DNA from: Bacteroidia bacterium
GTDB taxonomy: Bacteria > Bacteroidota > Bacteroidia > Chitinophagales > UBA2359
DNA: 49,520 nucleotides
Direction of reading: 5' to 3'
Assembly (NCBI GenBank): GCA_030427245.1
Contig: JAUHXA010000055.1
Location: 1 to 49,520, forward strand
Positions 9,490-17,931 of this stretch are shown one piece after another (positions within the stretch are counted from its first letter, which is position 1; every line of letters starts with the position of its first letter). Both the position numbers and the translations under genes were made by a program. The notes beneath the pieces are model-generated. The model saw only the letters and a program-made list of their open reading frames with translations. It was not told where the DNA came from and did not search any database.

Positions 9490-9975
9490 ATGAAAAACTA
9501 CCTAATACTTATCGTATTATCTTTTGCATTTTTGAATATATCTTCTTTGCTTGCTCAAACAGATTCTTCCGATGTCGTTGATAATACAGAAACTATCAAG
9601 GCACAAGAGAAAGAAATCAAGGAAAAAGACAAGGCTATAAAAAAAGCAGAAAAAGCTGCAAAACAGGAAGAAAAGGCCAAAAAGGAGGTTGCCAAAATCA
9701 AAAAGCAATTGGCAAAGGCAGAAAAAAAATCTAAAAAAACGGAAGCTAAGGCTGCAAAACAGGAAAAAAAATTGGAAGGCGTAGATATACCTGAAGCAGG
9801 CGATAAATTGAAACTTGAAAAACTCCAACTCGCTGATGCCAAAGCCAAAGTTGAAATCCAAAAATTGGAAGCAAAACTGGAAAAAGCAGAGGCCAAAGTC
9901 AAAAAGGCAGAAAAGAAAGCCGAAAAAGCAGAAGATAAAAAAGAAGAGGTGATGGACAAATACGACGATCAATAA
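9490..9975 (+). CDS. Exported Lys/Glu/Ala-rich coiled-coil protein
   Basis: 161 residues. A signal peptide (residues 1-23, cleavage after SLLAQ) precedes a nearly continuous charged helix of KAEK/KAAK-type heptads from residue 30 to the end, interrupted once around residues 97-105 (GVDIPEAGDKL). It should form a long coiled coil in the periplasm or on the outer surface. The composition is too simple to assign a family. It converges with the universal stress gene, whose stop codon lies four bases away. Confidence 0.7.
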   Translation: MKNYLILIVLSFAFLNISSLLAQTDSSDVVDNTETIKAQEKEIKEKDKAIKKAEKAAKQEEKAKKEVAKIKKQLAKAEKKSKKTEAKAAKQEKKLEGVDIPEAGDKLKLEKLQLADAKAKVEIQKLEAKLEKAEAKVKKAEKKAEKAEDKKEEVMDKYDDQ

Positions 9976-9979
9976 ATCA

Positions 9980-10849
9980 TCAACTAATCTCCAACTTCCG
10001 CTTCAATACCAACAAAGGTTTTTTACCGTACAAAGCGATTTTTTTGGTCAAGCTAGGGCTGAACATACGTTCCCAAAAACTCTCTTTTTCTTTGAACATC
10101 ACCAACATATCAATAGCCTCGTCTTCCAAATACTGTTCCAACCCTTCTAAAACGTCATCAGCCTTAATCAGGTCGAAAACCACTTTACCTGCTTCCTCAT
10201 TGCTGATAAAATGCCTCTCCAATTCCTCCATACGACGTTGGTCTTCATTTGTTGGTGCATTTTCTTCACTCACATGCACCACATGGACTGTAGCTCCAAA
10301 CAAGGCTGCAAATTCCAAAATTTCCTTCAATGCTTCCACATCAGCATTCTTAAAATCGGTAGCATAAGCGATTCGGTGAATTCCGTGATAATTGGCATCT
10401 GCAGGCACTGTCAAAACCGCACATTCCACATTTTCGATAACATTGGAGGTTGTTGTACCAAACAACCTATCCACCAAATTATCTACACCATCTGTTCCCA
10501 ATACAATCAAATCAGGCTCGTATTCTTTGGCCTCTTGCACAATTTCATCAACCACCAAACCCTCTGTAAGTTTGTGTTTAACAGATACATGTGCTAACTT
10601 TTCGGCAGTTGCTTCCTGATGCAGTTTTTTCGTAAACTCCTTGTAGTGCTCCTCTTCCCTTGTCTCTTGATTTTCTAAAATCGACTGCATCAACTCAGGA
10701 GGAGTCCCCATTTCTAAGCTCGAAATAGTAAGGCTATAAACATGCAAGGTCGTAATCTCTGCATCTTGTTTGGCAGCAATGTGCAAAGCATATTTGAAGG
10801 CATTGACTGCATTTTCCGAAAAATCACTGGGAACTAATAACTTATTCAT
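9980..10849 (-). CDS. Universal stress protein with two Usp domains
   Basis: 289 residues from the ATG at 10849, chosen because MNKLLVPSDFSENAVNAFKYA is the family N-terminus; the ORF extends 23 codons upstream without similarity. Domain 1 spans about residues 1-140 and ends with the ATP-binding pattern G-x2-G-x9-G-T (LGTDGVDNLVDRLFGTTTSN). Domain 2 (about 145-289, HRIAYATDF onward) lacks that glycine pattern, having LVMFKEKESFWERMF instead, so only the first half is predicted to bind nucleotide. Cytosolic. It follows the gene at 10897-11880 by 47 bp and may be co-transcribed with it. Confidence 0.88.
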   Translation of the reverse strand: MNKLLVPSDFSENAVNAFKYALHIAAKQDAEITTLHVYSLTISSLEMGTPPELMQSILENQETREEEHYKEFTKKLHQEATAEKLAHVSVKHKLTEGLVVDEIVQEAKEYEPDLIVLGTDGVDNLVDRLFGTTTSNVIENVECAVLTVPADANYHGIHRIAYATDFKNADVEALKEILEFAALFGATVHVVHVSEENAPTNEDQRRMEELERHFISNEEAGKVVFDLIKADDVLEGLEQYLEDEAIDMLVMFKEKESFWERMFSPSLTKKIALYGKKPLLVLKRKLEIS

Positions 10850-10896
10850 TATTCGATTGGTTTTGGAGGTTAAAGTTTGAGTATGAACTTGAGTTT

Positions 10897-11880
10897 TTAA
10901 GCTGCCTGAGTCAACCACCCTGCATTAACCGTACTCGGCTGAATCGCATTGTAATCCAACCAATCGGTCAATGCTTGTATATCCTTATCCTGGTTAGTCG
11001 TTGCACTTTTCTGCAACCGTTCACTCACCAAACTATCTGAAAAAGCTACCTTCAAGTCGGCTATAACTACCTTTTGCATACTCTTATCAGAAGGCAAGCC
11101 CTTGCGGTATGCCACATCCGAATAAATCTTACTCATTGCTCGATTAAATTCGTACCATGAAAAACCTGTGACCTTCATCTTATCCCGTATAGTGATTGCT
11201 TTATCCAAGTTTTTGATAGCTCCTTCATAGTCAGGATTTGATTGGTCTTTGAGCGCAAAACCCAACTGACCATAGACCCTATGAGACTCCACTTCCTGTG
11301 TTGCTTTGGCAAGAGATTCAAATATTGGAATGGTTTTTTCCATTTTGTCCTTATCGTCTTTCCAATTTTCGCTTCTCACTTCCTTCGCTTCGTTTAGTAT
11401 CTCCACCTTCGTTTTAGGAGAAGCATTTTCAATAGCCTCCAATAAGTCCTTATCTGGAATCCCAACTTCAGTTGAGGAATTGAGGTAATCATTTGCCATC
11501 TCCAATGTTTTGGCATCTTGAATTTCTTGAATTTCTTTTTGTTCTATTTTTTGCTGCAATTGGCGAACTGTCGTAGATAACACACTGTCAATAAGAGCTT
11601 TGCCACCCCATCCTCCTAAGGCTGCAAAGCCGAATAGACGAATATAATAATAAAGATTGGCAGGTTTATCATCCAAATTTTCAAGACCGAGCGGTAATAT
11701 GCTGAAAATAACTGCTGTTCCCAACAGGCCAAACAAACAGTCTCCTAAACAACCTGGGTTGTAGCGGTTTGGCCCTACTTTATGTGGCAACACCCAAACA
11801 CCACTACTCAGTCCATAAGCGAAACCAGCCAACATTCCTGTCAGCCCTAAGAGTCCCATAATTGTCCATTGAAATTCCAT
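10897..11880 (-). CDS. Membrane protein with TPR-like C-terminal half
   Basis: 327 residues from the ATG at 11880 (an upstream ATG at 11916 is possible). The N-terminus has about three hydrophobic segments (residues 5-25, 43-65, 80-100) including the motif RYNPGCLGDCLFGLLGTA. A charged helix (QLQQKIEQKEIQEIQDAK) leads to a soluble helical region, in which residues 195-260 (YGQLGFALKDQSNPDYEGAIKNLDKAI) look like degenerate TPR helices. No family is recognised with certainty. It sits just upstream of the universal stress gene, so a stress-related function is possible but unproven. Confidence 0.55.
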   Translation of the reverse strand: MEFQWTIMGLLGLTGMLAGFAYGLSSGVWVLPHKVGPNRYNPGCLGDCLFGLLGTAVIFSILPLGLENLDDKPANLYYYIRLFGFAALGGWGGKALIDSVLSTTVRQLQQKIEQKEIQEIQDAKTLEMANDYLNSSTEVGIPDKDLLEAIENASPKTKVEILNEAKEVRSENWKDDKDKMEKTIPIFESLAKATQEVESHRVYGQLGFALKDQSNPDYEGAIKNLDKAITIRDKMKVTGFSWYEFNRAMSKIYSDVAYRKGLPSDKSMQKVVIADLKVAFSDSLVSERLQKSATTNQDKDIQALTDWLDYNAIQPSTVNAGWLTQAA

Positions 11881-12030
11881 GACGTTGATTTTTAGGTATA
11901 AAAAAGTATGATTCAAAAATAGTATTTCTATTGGTTTTTATGTGAAAAAATAACACTTTTTTTACTTCAATGAAACTAATTGCAGCAAAATCGTGTAATT
12001 AAGTCGGTTAAAATTAACAATTAGAAAATC

Positions 12031-13461
12031 ATGGGAAAGTCAAAATTAAAAGGAAAAGATTTGATGAAGTTGGGCTTCAAACAAAGCCGTGCGGTAGGAA
12101 TGTTGCTAAATGCCCTGCAAAAACACTTTAAACATAACAGCAAAGATGAAAAACTGAAAATGGCCTCACAGTTATTGGAAAACCCTAAAAACTATGAAGA
12201 GGATGAAGCTTTTGGTATGATTGCCAAAGATTTGCTGCAACAGGCCGATATTGAAGCGGGAAAAATAACCGCTTATGGGGAAATTCCATTGAGAAACAAA
12301 TCTTTAGATTTCGAAGTATACGGCAAAGAGCAAATCGAAAAGGGTGCTATCCAACAAATGTACACTGCCATGAAACTGCCTGTTGTGTGTGCAGGTGCTT
12401 TAATGCCTGACGCTCATCAAGGCTATGGACTACCTATTGGAGGTGTGTTGGCTACCAAAAATGCAGTGATTCCTTATGGAGTTGGAGTAGATATTGGTTG
12501 TCGTATGTGCTTGACCATGTATAATTTACCTGATAATTTCATCAAACGTTATCATACGAATTTGAAGCAATATTTGGTCGACAATACTCGATTTGGGATG
12601 GGCTGCGAATTTGATGCGCCTGAACGGATTGATGATGAAGTATTGGAGAGCAAGGTGTTTCAAGAGATTGATTTTGTAAAAAAACTGAAGCAAACCGCTT
12701 ATAAACAAATCGGTACGTCAGGTGGTGGCAACCATTTTGTAGAGTTTGGGATGGTCGAAATATTGACCGCCGACAACGACTGGAATTTGCCGATTGGAAA
12801 ATACATTGCTATTTTGTCTCACTCTGGTTCAAGAGGTTTGGGCGCAAAAATAGCCAATCATTATACCAAATTGGCTCGTCAAAACTGTCCACTTCCAAGA
12901 GAAGCACAACACTTGGCGTGGTTGGATTTGGATACCGAATTGGGGCAAGAGTATTGGATAGCCATGAATTTGGCAGGCGATTACGCTTCGGCTTGTCACC
13001 ACCAAATCCACAAGCGTCTTGCCAAAGCGATTGGTGAAAAACCTGTGGCGATGGTCGAAAATCACCACAACTTTGCATGGAAAGAAAAATTGGCCGATGG
13101 TACAGATGTGATTGTGCATCGAAAAGGCGCAACTCCTGCGGGCAAGGGCGTTTTGGGAATCATTCCAGGTTCTATGACTGCTCCTGGATTCATTGTGCGT
13201 GGAAAAGGGGAATTTGATTCTATCAATTCTGCTTCACATGGTGCAGGTCGTCAAATGTCTCGCCGAAAAGCCAAAGATTCTTTGACCAATAGTGATGTAC
13301 GTAAGTATTTAAAACAACAAGGGGTGACTCTTATTGGAGGTGGATTGGATGAAGCTCCAATGGCCTATAAAGATATACACGAGGTCATGCGCTCACAGCA
13401 AGATTTGGTGGAGGTCTTGGGTACTTTTCACCCAAAGATTGTGCGGATGGCAGAAGATTGA
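12031..13461 (+). CDS. rtcB: RtcB family RNA-splicing ligase
   Basis: 476 residues. GTP- and Mn-dependent ligase that joins RNA 2',3'-cyclic phosphate or 3'-phosphate ends to 5'-OH ends. The metal-binding residues are all visible: Asp154 and Cys157 in GVDIGCRM, His235 in GGGNHFVEFG, His264 in LSHSGSRGLG and His345/346 in ENHHNFAW. The guanylylated histidine is His403 in SHGAGR. PDAHQGYGLPIGGV and HRKGATPAGKG are further signatures. No archease or RtcA/RtcR gene is adjacent, so RNA repair rather than a dedicated regulated operon is likely. Start at 12031 fits the long helical N-terminus (MGKSKLKGKDLMKLGF). Confidence 0.95.
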   Translation: MGKSKLKGKDLMKLGFKQSRAVGMLLNALQKHFKHNSKDEKLKMASQLLENPKNYEEDEAFGMIAKDLLQQADIEAGKITAYGEIPLRNKSLDFEVYGKEQIEKGAIQQMYTAMKLPVVCAGALMPDAHQGYGLPIGGVLATKNAVIPYGVGVDIGCRMCLTMYNLPDNFIKRYHTNLKQYLVDNTRFGMGCEFDAPERIDDEVLESKVFQEIDFVKKLKQTAYKQIGTSGGGNHFVEFGMVEILTADNDWNLPIGKYIAILSHSGSRGLGAKIANHYTKLARQNCPLPREAQHLAWLDLDTELGQEYWIAMNLAGDYASACHHQIHKRLAKAIGEKPVAMVENHHNFAWKEKLADGTDVIVHRKGATPAGKGVLGIIPGSMTAPGFIVRGKGEFDSINSASHGAGRQMSRRKAKDSLTNSDVRKYLKQQGVTLIGGGLDEAPMAYKDIHEVMRSQQDLVEVLGTFHPKIVRMAED

Positions 13462-13595
13462 TTTATGACTTCAAACTCCATATTCGAGTTTAAATTCAAG
13501 CTGACGAGTCACTTCTTCATAATGCTGAGTTCATCATTTGTCTTTGTTATACACCAATACGGTTAAATTTTCAACCCAATTACCTAAAAGTTTAA

Positions 13596-13629
13596 ATGAG
13601 TCACGTTTCCTTTTAAGGTCGTGACTCAT
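13596..13629. other. Perfect 10-bp intergenic hairpin
   Basis: ATGAGTCACG (13596-13605) pairs with CGTGACTCAT (13620-13629) around a 14-base loop, 135 bases downstream of rtcB. There is no U tract, so this is not a classical terminator; it could be an operator or an RNA-stabilising stem. Confidence 0.5.
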
Positions 13630-13672
13630 CTAATTTTAGAGGTGGTCATTTCTCTTATGTTAAGTAAAAAAG

Positions 13673-13752
13673 AAAAAATAACTTCCCGACCAATACTCCC
13701 CTTTTGAAAGGGGTTGGGGTATGTTAGCAAAAAAAGCGGGGAGTTATTTTTT
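13673..13752. terminator. Bidirectional terminator between rtcB and the response regulator gene
   Basis: An outer inverted repeat (AAAAAATAACTTCCCG at 13673-13688 against CGGGGAGTTATTTTTT at 13737-13752, 15 of 16 paired) carries an A tract on one side and a T tract on the other. Inside lies a second perfect stem, CCCCTTT/AAAGGGG (13698-13713). The nested structure sits between two convergent genes and could terminate both; its terminal inverted repeats also give it a MITE-like look. Confidence 0.6.
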
Positions 13753-13759
13753 ACCATTA

Positions 13760-14428
13760 CTAAGCATCAAATTTATATCCTACACCTTTGACTGTTTTGA
13801 TATATTCATCGCCCAGTTTCTCACGAATTTTGCGGATATGCACATCTATCGTTCGGTCATTTACAATCACATCTCCACCCCATACTTTTTCCAAAATTTC
13901 TTTTCGTGAAAATACCCTCCCAGGCTTCGAAATCAGTAAGTGAAGTAAGAAAAATTCCTTTCTAACGAATTCGATCAATTCTTGATTTTGAAAAACTTCA
14001 AAAGTATCTACATTGACTTTTAGATCTCTAATAGAAATGGTGGGCATCTCCTCTTCTTCTACTACTCTACGTATCAAAGATTTGACCTTAGTAATCAGCA
14101 AACGAGGGTGAATAGGTTTGATGATGTAATCATCTGCTCCCGAATCCAAAGCCATCAAATGAGTAAATTCTTCACTCATTGCTGTCAAGAAACAAATCAT
14201 CGTTTGATTGAAGCTTTTTATTAAACGCATCTCTTGGCAAGCCTGAATACCATCTAATACAGGCATCATCACATCTAACAATATCAAATGTGGCTTGATT
14301 TCTTTGGCCTTATCTATGGCATCTTGTCCATTTTTGGCGGTCGTTACATTGAAATTTTCTTTACGTAAGTTATAACCCACAAACTCCAACACATCTTTTT
14401 CATCGTCTGCTACCAATATTTTTATCAT
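13760..14428 (-). CDS. OmpR/PhoB-type response regulator
   Basis: 222 residues from MIKILVADDE (ATG at 14428; an in-frame ATG at 14440 would add four residues). The receiver domain (1-120) has the acidic pair Asp8/Asp9, phosphoacceptor Asp52 in LILLDVMMP, the conserved Thr in CFLTAMSEE and Lys in IIKPIHP. The C-terminal winged helix (about 130-222) ends with the typical RTIDVHIRKIREKLG and IKTVKGVGYKF. No histidine kinase gene is adjacent, so the partner is elsewhere. DNA-binding transcription factor; target genes unknown. Confidence 0.93.
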   Translation of the reverse strand: MIKILVADDEKDVLEFVGYNLRKENFNVTTAKNGQDAIDKAKEIKPHLILLDVMMPVLDGIQACQEMRLIKSFNQTMICFLTAMSEEFTHLMALDSGADDYIIKPIHPRLLITKVKSLIRRVVEEEEMPTISIRDLKVNVDTFEVFQNQELIEFVRKEFFLLHLLISKPGRVFSRKEILEKVWGGDVIVNDRTIDVHIRKIREKLGDEYIKTVKGVGYKFDA

Positions 14429-14626
14429 CGAATGATCCATATAAAATTAATCGTTTTTAGGTTAAGGATACTACATCGAAATTAGCTGTTTGTTGTTCCT
14501 TGTGTGTTAATGAAAAATGAAGTTATCGTTAAGTTTAATTCTCACTCAGAAAGGTGAAGTATGGTCAAAAATGAATACTTTTGAAGTGGAAATAAACAAA
14601 TACATTCTAATCAAGATAGAACCCAT

Positions 14627-15454
14627 ATGAACATCGAAACCCACAAAGCGATTCCTTTTACCATTGCTCCCACCAATCATTTTCTCATTGAAGGACAGTT
14701 CAACGATCATTTCGCACGCTTCATTTTGGATACAGGTGCAGGACGATGTTGTATGGGATTGAGCAAAGCCATAGAAATGAACCTAATAAGAACCGAAAGT
14801 GAACATACTGCCGCAGGAGTTGGAGAGGGCTACATGGAACGTTTTGAAGTACAAGCTTCACAGATGTCTATTGGAGATTGGAGGGTAAAGGATTTTACAA
14901 TAGCGGGACTGGACTTATCAGGTGTCAATAAAGCATTGGAAGGTATTGGAGAAGGGCCTGTAGAGGGCATCATCGGAGCAGATATTTTGTTAGATTTCAA
15001 TGCGGTGCTGGACTACCAAACTTTGCAGTTGGCTCTCGGAAATCGCACTTCTTTTGAGTGTATTCGAAGCAATCATGCGGTCATTGAAGTGGCCTTAGGC
15101 AATGGTGAACAGTCCGAAAAAACTCGTTTTATCATAGATACAGGAGCTGGTCAAACGTGCATTGACCTCCAAAAAGCGGAGCAACTCGGCTGGACATTGA
15201 AGGAAATGGAAGACAAGGCAACGGGAATTGGGAGCGCAAACATGCCGATTTCTACCACCGTTATCCCCAAAATCAGCTTTGGGGACTACGCACTTTTCGA
15301 CTACCAAATGACCATTATTGACCTTGACCATGTCAACCAAGCTTTTTCAGAGATGGGTGCAAAAACGGTAGATGGCATTATTGGCGCAGATGTTTTATTG
15401 CAGTACGGTGGAGTGATTGACTGTGAATTCAAAAAATTGTATTTAAAAATCTAA
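14627..15454 (+). CDS. Protein with two tandem retropepsin-like aspartic protease domains
   Basis: 275 residues, no signal peptide. Two similar halves each carry an aspartic-protease active-site motif: FILDTGAGRCC (Asp35) and FIIDTGAGQTC (Asp171). Each half also has a glycine-rich segment (TAAGVGEGYMERFEV; ATGIGSANMPIS) and the family closing block (EGIIGADILLDFNAVLDY; DGIIGADVLLQYGGVIDC). Retropepsins act as dimers of one-DTG subunits, so a single chain with two DTG motifs could fold as an intramolecular pair, as in pepsin. Both catalytic Asp residues are present, so it may be an active cytosolic peptidase; the substrate is unknown. Confidence 0.85.
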   Translation: MNIETHKAIPFTIAPTNHFLIEGQFNDHFARFILDTGAGRCCMGLSKAIEMNLIRTESEHTAAGVGEGYMERFEVQASQMSIGDWRVKDFTIAGLDLSGVNKALEGIGEGPVEGIIGADILLDFNAVLDYQTLQLALGNRTSFECIRSNHAVIEVALGNGEQSEKTRFIIDTGAGQTCIDLQKAEQLGWTLKEMEDKATGIGSANMPISTTVIPKISFGDYALFDYQMTIIDLDHVNQAFSEMGAKTVDGIIGADVLLQYGGVIDCEFKKLYLKI

Positions 15455-15466
15455 TATTCTACACGA

Positions 15467-15598
15467 TACTACTGTACAAAATGATTTTTGAACCACAAAA
15501 GTATCAAAAGGGCACAAAAGAGATGTTTGAATTTCAGTTCTTTACTTTTGTTTTCTTTGTGCCTTTTGTGGTTGAATTAAAAATGTACAGTAGTATGA
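15467..15598. repeat. Imperfect inverted-repeat element, one arm shared with another intergenic site
   Basis: The outer ends are a perfect 13-bp inverted repeat (ATACTACTGTACA at left, TGTACAGTAGTAT at right). Pairing resumes inside with AACCACAAAAG and GCACAAA segments, giving a long imperfect hairpin between the convergent stops of the protease gene and ychF. The left arm, read on the minus strand, is closely similar to 33874-33930 (and its copy at 36270-36326), so this is a dispersed intergenic repeat, possibly a MITE or terminator-like palindrome. Confidence 0.6.
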
Positions 15599-15685
15599 TT
15601 CTACACCTTACTTCGAAATTATTGTTTGTACGGAGTAAGATAGACAGTGTTTAGTTTGCAATTTTCCCTTTTACAAGCCAAATAC

Positions 15686-16783
15686 TTACACATTGAATCT
15701 AAAATGCATTACATCGCCATCCACCACTAAATATTCTTTCCCTTCTACTCGCATTTTTCCAGCTTCTTTCACTGCTTTTTCAGAACCATATTTCACGTAG
15801 TCTTGATAAGCAATTACCTCTGCCCGAATAAATCCTTTTTCGAAATCGGTGTGAATCACACCTGCCGCTTGTGGAGCTTTCATGCCTTCGGTAATTGTCC
15901 AAGCACGTACCTCTTTTACCCCTGCCGTAAAGTAAGTAATCAATTTGAGTAAACGATAGCAAGATTGAATCAATTTGTTGATACCAGGCTCCGACAAACC
16001 CATTTCTTGCAAAAATTCCATACGCTCTTCAAAAGTTTCCAACTGCATGATTTCCGCCTCCATGCCCGCCGAAATGTACAGAACTTCTGCATTTTCATCC
16101 TTCACCGCTTCTTCCAATGCCTTTGTATATTCGTTGCCATCTACTGCCGAATCTTCGTCCACATTGCAGACATAGAGAACAGGCTTGTTGGTCAACAAAT
16201 GTAAATCATTGAAAAATGCACGGTCGTCTTCATCTATTGGAGCAGTCCTGGCAGACTGACCTGTTTCGAGGTGTTCTTTATAGACTTTTAAAATTTCAAT
16301 TCCTTTTTTGGCATCTTTGTCGTTGGCCTTTAATCTTCTCGACAATTTTTCGATGCGCTTCTCCACCGACTCCAAATCCTTCAATTGCAGCTCAATATCA
16401 ATGATTTCCTTGTCTCTAACAGGATCTACACTTCCACTGACATGCACCACATTGTCGTCATCAAAACAACGAACTACATGCACAATCGCATCCGTATCCC
16501 GAATATTTCCCAAAAACTGATTGCCCAAACCTTCCCCTTTACTCGCACCTTCTACCAAACCTGCAATATCCACGATTTCGACCGTAGTAGGAATCACTTT
16601 TTGTGGATTCACCAATTCCTCCAATTTGGTCAAACGTGCATCAGGCACGTTCACTACACCTATATTGGGTTCTATCGTAGCAAAAGGATAGTTGGCAGAA
16701 AGGGCTTCTGCATTAGATAGACAATTGAACAAGGTTGATTTTCCGACATTTGGCAAGCCGACAATACCACATTTTAAAGCCAT
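15686..16783 (-). CDS. ychF: Redox-regulated ATPase YchF (Obg-like GTPase family)
   Basis: 365 residues from the ATG at 16783, preferred over 16843 because MALKCGIVGLPNVGKSTLFN is the canonical N-terminus. G1 is GLPNVGKS (residues 8-15), G3 is DIAGLVEGASKGEGLGNQFL, and the late blocks LGLSEPGINKLIQ and TAGVKEVRAWTI belong to YchF. The C-terminal TGS domain (FEKGFIRAEVI, VEGKEYLVVDGDVMHFRFNV) is complete. Ribosome-associated ATP-binding protein linked to translation and the oxidative stress response. Downstream of an unknown gene at 16868-17329 with an 84-bp gap. Confidence 0.95.
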   Translation of the reverse strand: MALKCGIVGLPNVGKSTLFNCLSNAEALSANYPFATIEPNIGVVNVPDARLTKLEELVNPQKVIPTTVEIVDIAGLVEGASKGEGLGNQFLGNIRDTDAIVHVVRCFDDDNVVHVSGSVDPVRDKEIIDIELQLKDLESVEKRIEKLSRRLKANDKDAKKGIEILKVYKEHLETGQSARTAPIDEDDRAFFNDLHLLTNKPVLYVCNVDEDSAVDGNEYTKALEEAVKDENAEVLYISAGMEAEIMQLETFEERMEFLQEMGLSEPGINKLIQSCYRLLKLITYFTAGVKEVRAWTITEGMKAPQAAGVIHTDFEKGFIRAEVIAYQDYVKYGSEKAVKEAGKMRVEGKEYLVVDGDVMHFRFNV

Positions 16784-16867
16784 AATTGGGTTCGTTGTTT
16801 TGTTGTTTACTTTTTTGCGGCTGCAAAGGTATTGTTTATGCAATCAAAATGGAAATGAAAGCGAAAA

Positions 16868-17329
16868 TTAAATAGTAGTTTGGGCTTTGACCAATCTCAA
16901 AATAAAATCTTTGCTTGTAGAAGAATCTTGAATATAGCTTTGGAGTGCCTCTATTTCACTGCCAGCAAGCCTTTTGCCTTGTTCCATAATCAAAATTGTA
17001 TTCCACAACATATTGCTTATACGGTATTTGTCAAATGGATTGTCCGAAAGCTTTTTTGTTTCGGGCTTTGAAAAAGGGAGAGGATTACCAAAGGTTTGCT
17101 GATTGAAACCTTCCAATGCTTTCCACATACCGACTTCACACCATACATCTTCGGCAAATTCGGTAATCATAATGGCGAATTGTTGCCAACGGGCATCGTC
17201 AGTGAGGTAATTCCCCAAAAACATTGATTCATTTTTTCGCAAAAAACGTCCTAATTTTTGAGAAATAGCATTCAGTTTGTGGTCTGTTGGAGAAGGGTAA
17301 TTGGAGGGTCTGTAATTTAGGAGGCTCAT
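16868..17329 (-). CDS. Conserved-looking hypothetical protein, all-helical
   Basis: 153 residues; no family recognised. The sequence is rich in helix-forming residues with a tryptophan-bearing centre (FAEDVWCEVGMWKALEGFNQ), no signal peptide and no membrane segment. The codon and base composition match the neighbours, and the gene is on the same strand as ychF, 84 bp upstream of it, so co-transcription is possible. Confidence 0.55.
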   Translation of the reverse strand: MSLLNYRPSNYPSPTDHKLNAISQKLGRFLRKNESMFLGNYLTDDARWQQFAIMITEFAEDVWCEVGMWKALEGFNQQTFGNPLPFSKPETKKLSDNPFDKYRISNMLWNTILIMEQGKRLAGSEIEALQSYIQDSSTSKDFILRLVKAQTTI

Positions 17330-17790
17330 AAATTGTAGCTAGGTTAATGTTTGACTATAAGTTTCATTTATCTGTAATCACTTTTCTATGTGCACATTAC
17401 CAACAATTCAAAGGAATCTCTTTCCAGAAAATACTGCAGTTTTTGACTGACGGAATAAAATTTTTGTTCTATGGTAGTGCGATGTTCACGGGGTCGATAG
17501 CTGTAAGAATCCATGGGATTCTTGGGGTTTTTGTTGATTGATTTTAAGGTGTGAAAATACGCATATCTTTACATTATCTCAAACAAATCTTCCATCACCA
17601 CTTCGGAATCTACCAAACCCAAACTATGTTTGTTTGGTTTTACGCCAAAATTCTTTTTCTGTGCCAACCAAAGTGTTGTGCATGATATTTTATTTATTGC
17701 TTGCGAAATCTCACTTAAAAAGGCACTTTTGGCGAGTAATAGAAAATGAAACTCTAAATCAATTTCTTAGTTTGCTATGATTGTCAAAAA
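17330..17790. other. Gene-poor stretch without a recognisable feature
   Basis: About 460 bases between an unknown minus-strand gene and a broken sorting-domain tail. Short open frames are present on the plus strand (17347-17541, 17538-17780) but have no recognisable protein pattern or signal; the region looks like eroded sequence. Confidence 0.4.
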
Positions 17791-17931
17791 CTATTTGAGT
17801 ACAATCAATTTTGCCTGTTGCTGTATAGTGTCGTCTGCTACCAATACACACATATAAATGCCATTGGGCAAATCATTGGTGAATAAGGTATAGTGATAAT
17901 AAAATTCTCCAAAATGACTAATCACCTTCTC
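17791..17931 (-). pseudogene. Remnant of a T9SS type A sorting domain
   Basis: On the minus strand, 46 codons are open from just after a TGA at 17932-17934 to a TAG at 17791-17793. They read as the last part of a T9SS type A C-terminal domain: HYTLFTNDLPNGIYMCVL, followed by AKLIVLK and the stop. The motif LPNGIY followed 15-20 residues later by KLIVLK is diagnostic for these cargo tails. There is no start codon, no upstream cargo body and no Pro-Asn-Pro motif, because the SUKH-like gene ends only a few bases upstream and overlaps the beginning in another frame. This is the 3' scar of a destroyed secreted-protein gene. Confidence 0.7.

Noticed and set aside
9517-9972. Antisense frames rich in Phe/Cys/Leu or Ser/Ala opposite the coiled-coil gene
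   Set aside because: Mirror images of Lys/Glu/Ala codon runs; the plus-strand frame has a proper signal peptide and heptads.
10044-10619. Plus-strand frames opposite the universal stress gene
   Set aside because: Shadows of a well-supported gene on the other strand.
17347-17780. Two short plus-strand frames upstream of the immunity-like cluster
   Set aside because: No recognisable pattern, short, and in eroded sequence; a transposase-like tail was considered but not supported.
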